Origin: an uncultured Oscillospiraceae bacterium
GTDB lineage: Bacteria > Bacillota > Clostridia > Oscillospirales > Acutalibacteraceae
NCBI GenBank assembly: GCA_958366985.1
Contig: CATXDC010000041.1
Span: 1 to 6,370 of the forward strand
Reading direction: 5' to 3'
DNA length: 6,370 nt
In this document: positions 6,194-6,370 of the stretch, one piece after another
How positions within the stretch are numbered: the stretch's first letter is position 1
Layout of the letters: each line of letters begins with the position of its first letter
Made by a program: the position numbers and the translations under genes
The notes under the pieces: model-generated
Database searches by the model: none
What the model was told of the DNA's origin: nothing
The model's input: only the letters and a program-made list of their open reading frames with translations

Positions 6194-6255
6194 CGCAGGC
6201 ACTTATACTTTGGTGCGCCGTATCTTGGTGTGCGAAATGAATCAGGCTTAGCCTG
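6194..6255. repeat. Diverged intergenic repeat, copy 3
   Basis: It contains CGCAGGCACTTATA (6194-6207), GTGCGCCGTATCT (6213-6225), CTTGGTGTGCGA (6224-6235) and the palindrome CAGGCTTAGCCTG (6243-6255). It shares its first and third blocks with copy 2 and its second block with copy 1. Its palindrome differs from theirs by two changes in each arm that keep the pairing, plus one change at the centre. Confidence 0.65.
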
Positions 6256-6279
6256 TGCCGCTCATGCTGCGGCGGAGCA

Positions 6280-6309
6280 CCTACTTTTGTCCATAGCGAC
6301 AAAAGTAGG
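6280..6309. repeat. Perfect 12-bp inverted repeat
   Basis: CCTACTTTTGTC (6280-6291) pairs fully with GACAAAAGTAGG (6298-6309) around the 6-nt loop CATAGC. No T-run follows on either strand, so it is not a standard terminator. It lies directly after repeat copy 3 and may be part of a larger interspersed element. Confidence 0.7.
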
Positions 6310-6322
6310 CAAAAACGCATTT

Positions 6323-6340
6323 GCGGCGGAGTCCCGCCGC
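6323..6340. repeat. GC-rich 7-bp hairpin
   Basis: GCGGCGG (6323-6329) pairs with CCGCCGC (6334-6340) across the 4-nt loop AGTC. This is a very stable hairpin without a following T-run. It lies 13 nt after the preceding inverted repeat and marks the right end of the structured region before the window stops. Confidence 0.55.
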
Positions 6341-6370
6341 CTTGCCAAAACAGAAAGCAGTAATCAGCGC

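Larger units (their letters stand above)
6010..6370. other. Gene-free, repeat-rich intergenic region
   Basis: No convincing reading frame, ribosome site or RNA gene of a known class is visible in these 361 bases. They hold three diverged copies of a repeat unit (listed separately) followed by two perfect hairpins near the window edge. The next gene, if any, lies outside the window. Confidence 0.7.

Noticed and set aside
6010..6370. CRISPR array or tRNA/rRNA genes in the right-hand gene-free region
   Set aside because: The repeats are diverged, about 100 bp long and unequal in spacing. No cloverleaf or rRNA-like sequence can be recognised.

Overview
The window looks like chromosomal DNA of a low-to-moderate GC Gram-positive anaerobe of the Clostridia. 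A Ruminococcus-like gut or rumen member of the Oscillospiraceae would fit. This is an inference from strong purine-rich Shine-Dalgarno sites, consensus sigma-A-type promoters, intrinsic terminators with U-tracts, GTG/TTG start options, and a sugar-operon layout of one LacI regulator next to one cytosolic glycosidase. No marker gene fixes the species.

Left part (1-2560, genes on the minus strand): two hairpin terminators lie at the left edge. After them comes a three-gene operon transcribed leftwards: a TetR-family regulator, a DrrA-like ABC ATPase and an ABC-2 permease. The genes are separated by 4 nt and then overlap by 4 nt. A consensus promoter (TTGACA-N17-TACAAT) precedes the regulator, and a 28-bp imperfect palindrome lies over the predicted transcription start. 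This suggests an autoregulated exporter whose substrate cannot be read from sequence.

Middle (2556-5941): a LacI-family regulator (minus strand, TTG start, own terminator) is divergent from a family GH3 beta-glycosidase of the beta-xylosidase-like type (plus strand). The 134 bp between their start codons hold a perfect 20-bp palindrome with a central CpG. Two predicted promoters point towards each other across it. One operator could therefore shut off both the regulator and the enzyme, and a sugar released from plant cell-wall oligosaccharides would be the natural inducer. The GH3 protein has no signal peptide, so it should act on imported oligosaccharides. No transporter for them lies in the window.

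Right part (5942-6370): a strong terminator closes the GH3 gene. About 360 bp without a credible gene follow. They contain three diverged copies of a roughly 100-bp repeat, each carrying a 13-bp palindrome, one with paired (compensatory) changes, and then two perfect hairpins.

The genes belong to known families. I see no evidence of a wholly new system. The least explained parts are the palindrome-bearing repeat array at the right and the very compact lacI/GH3 control region.
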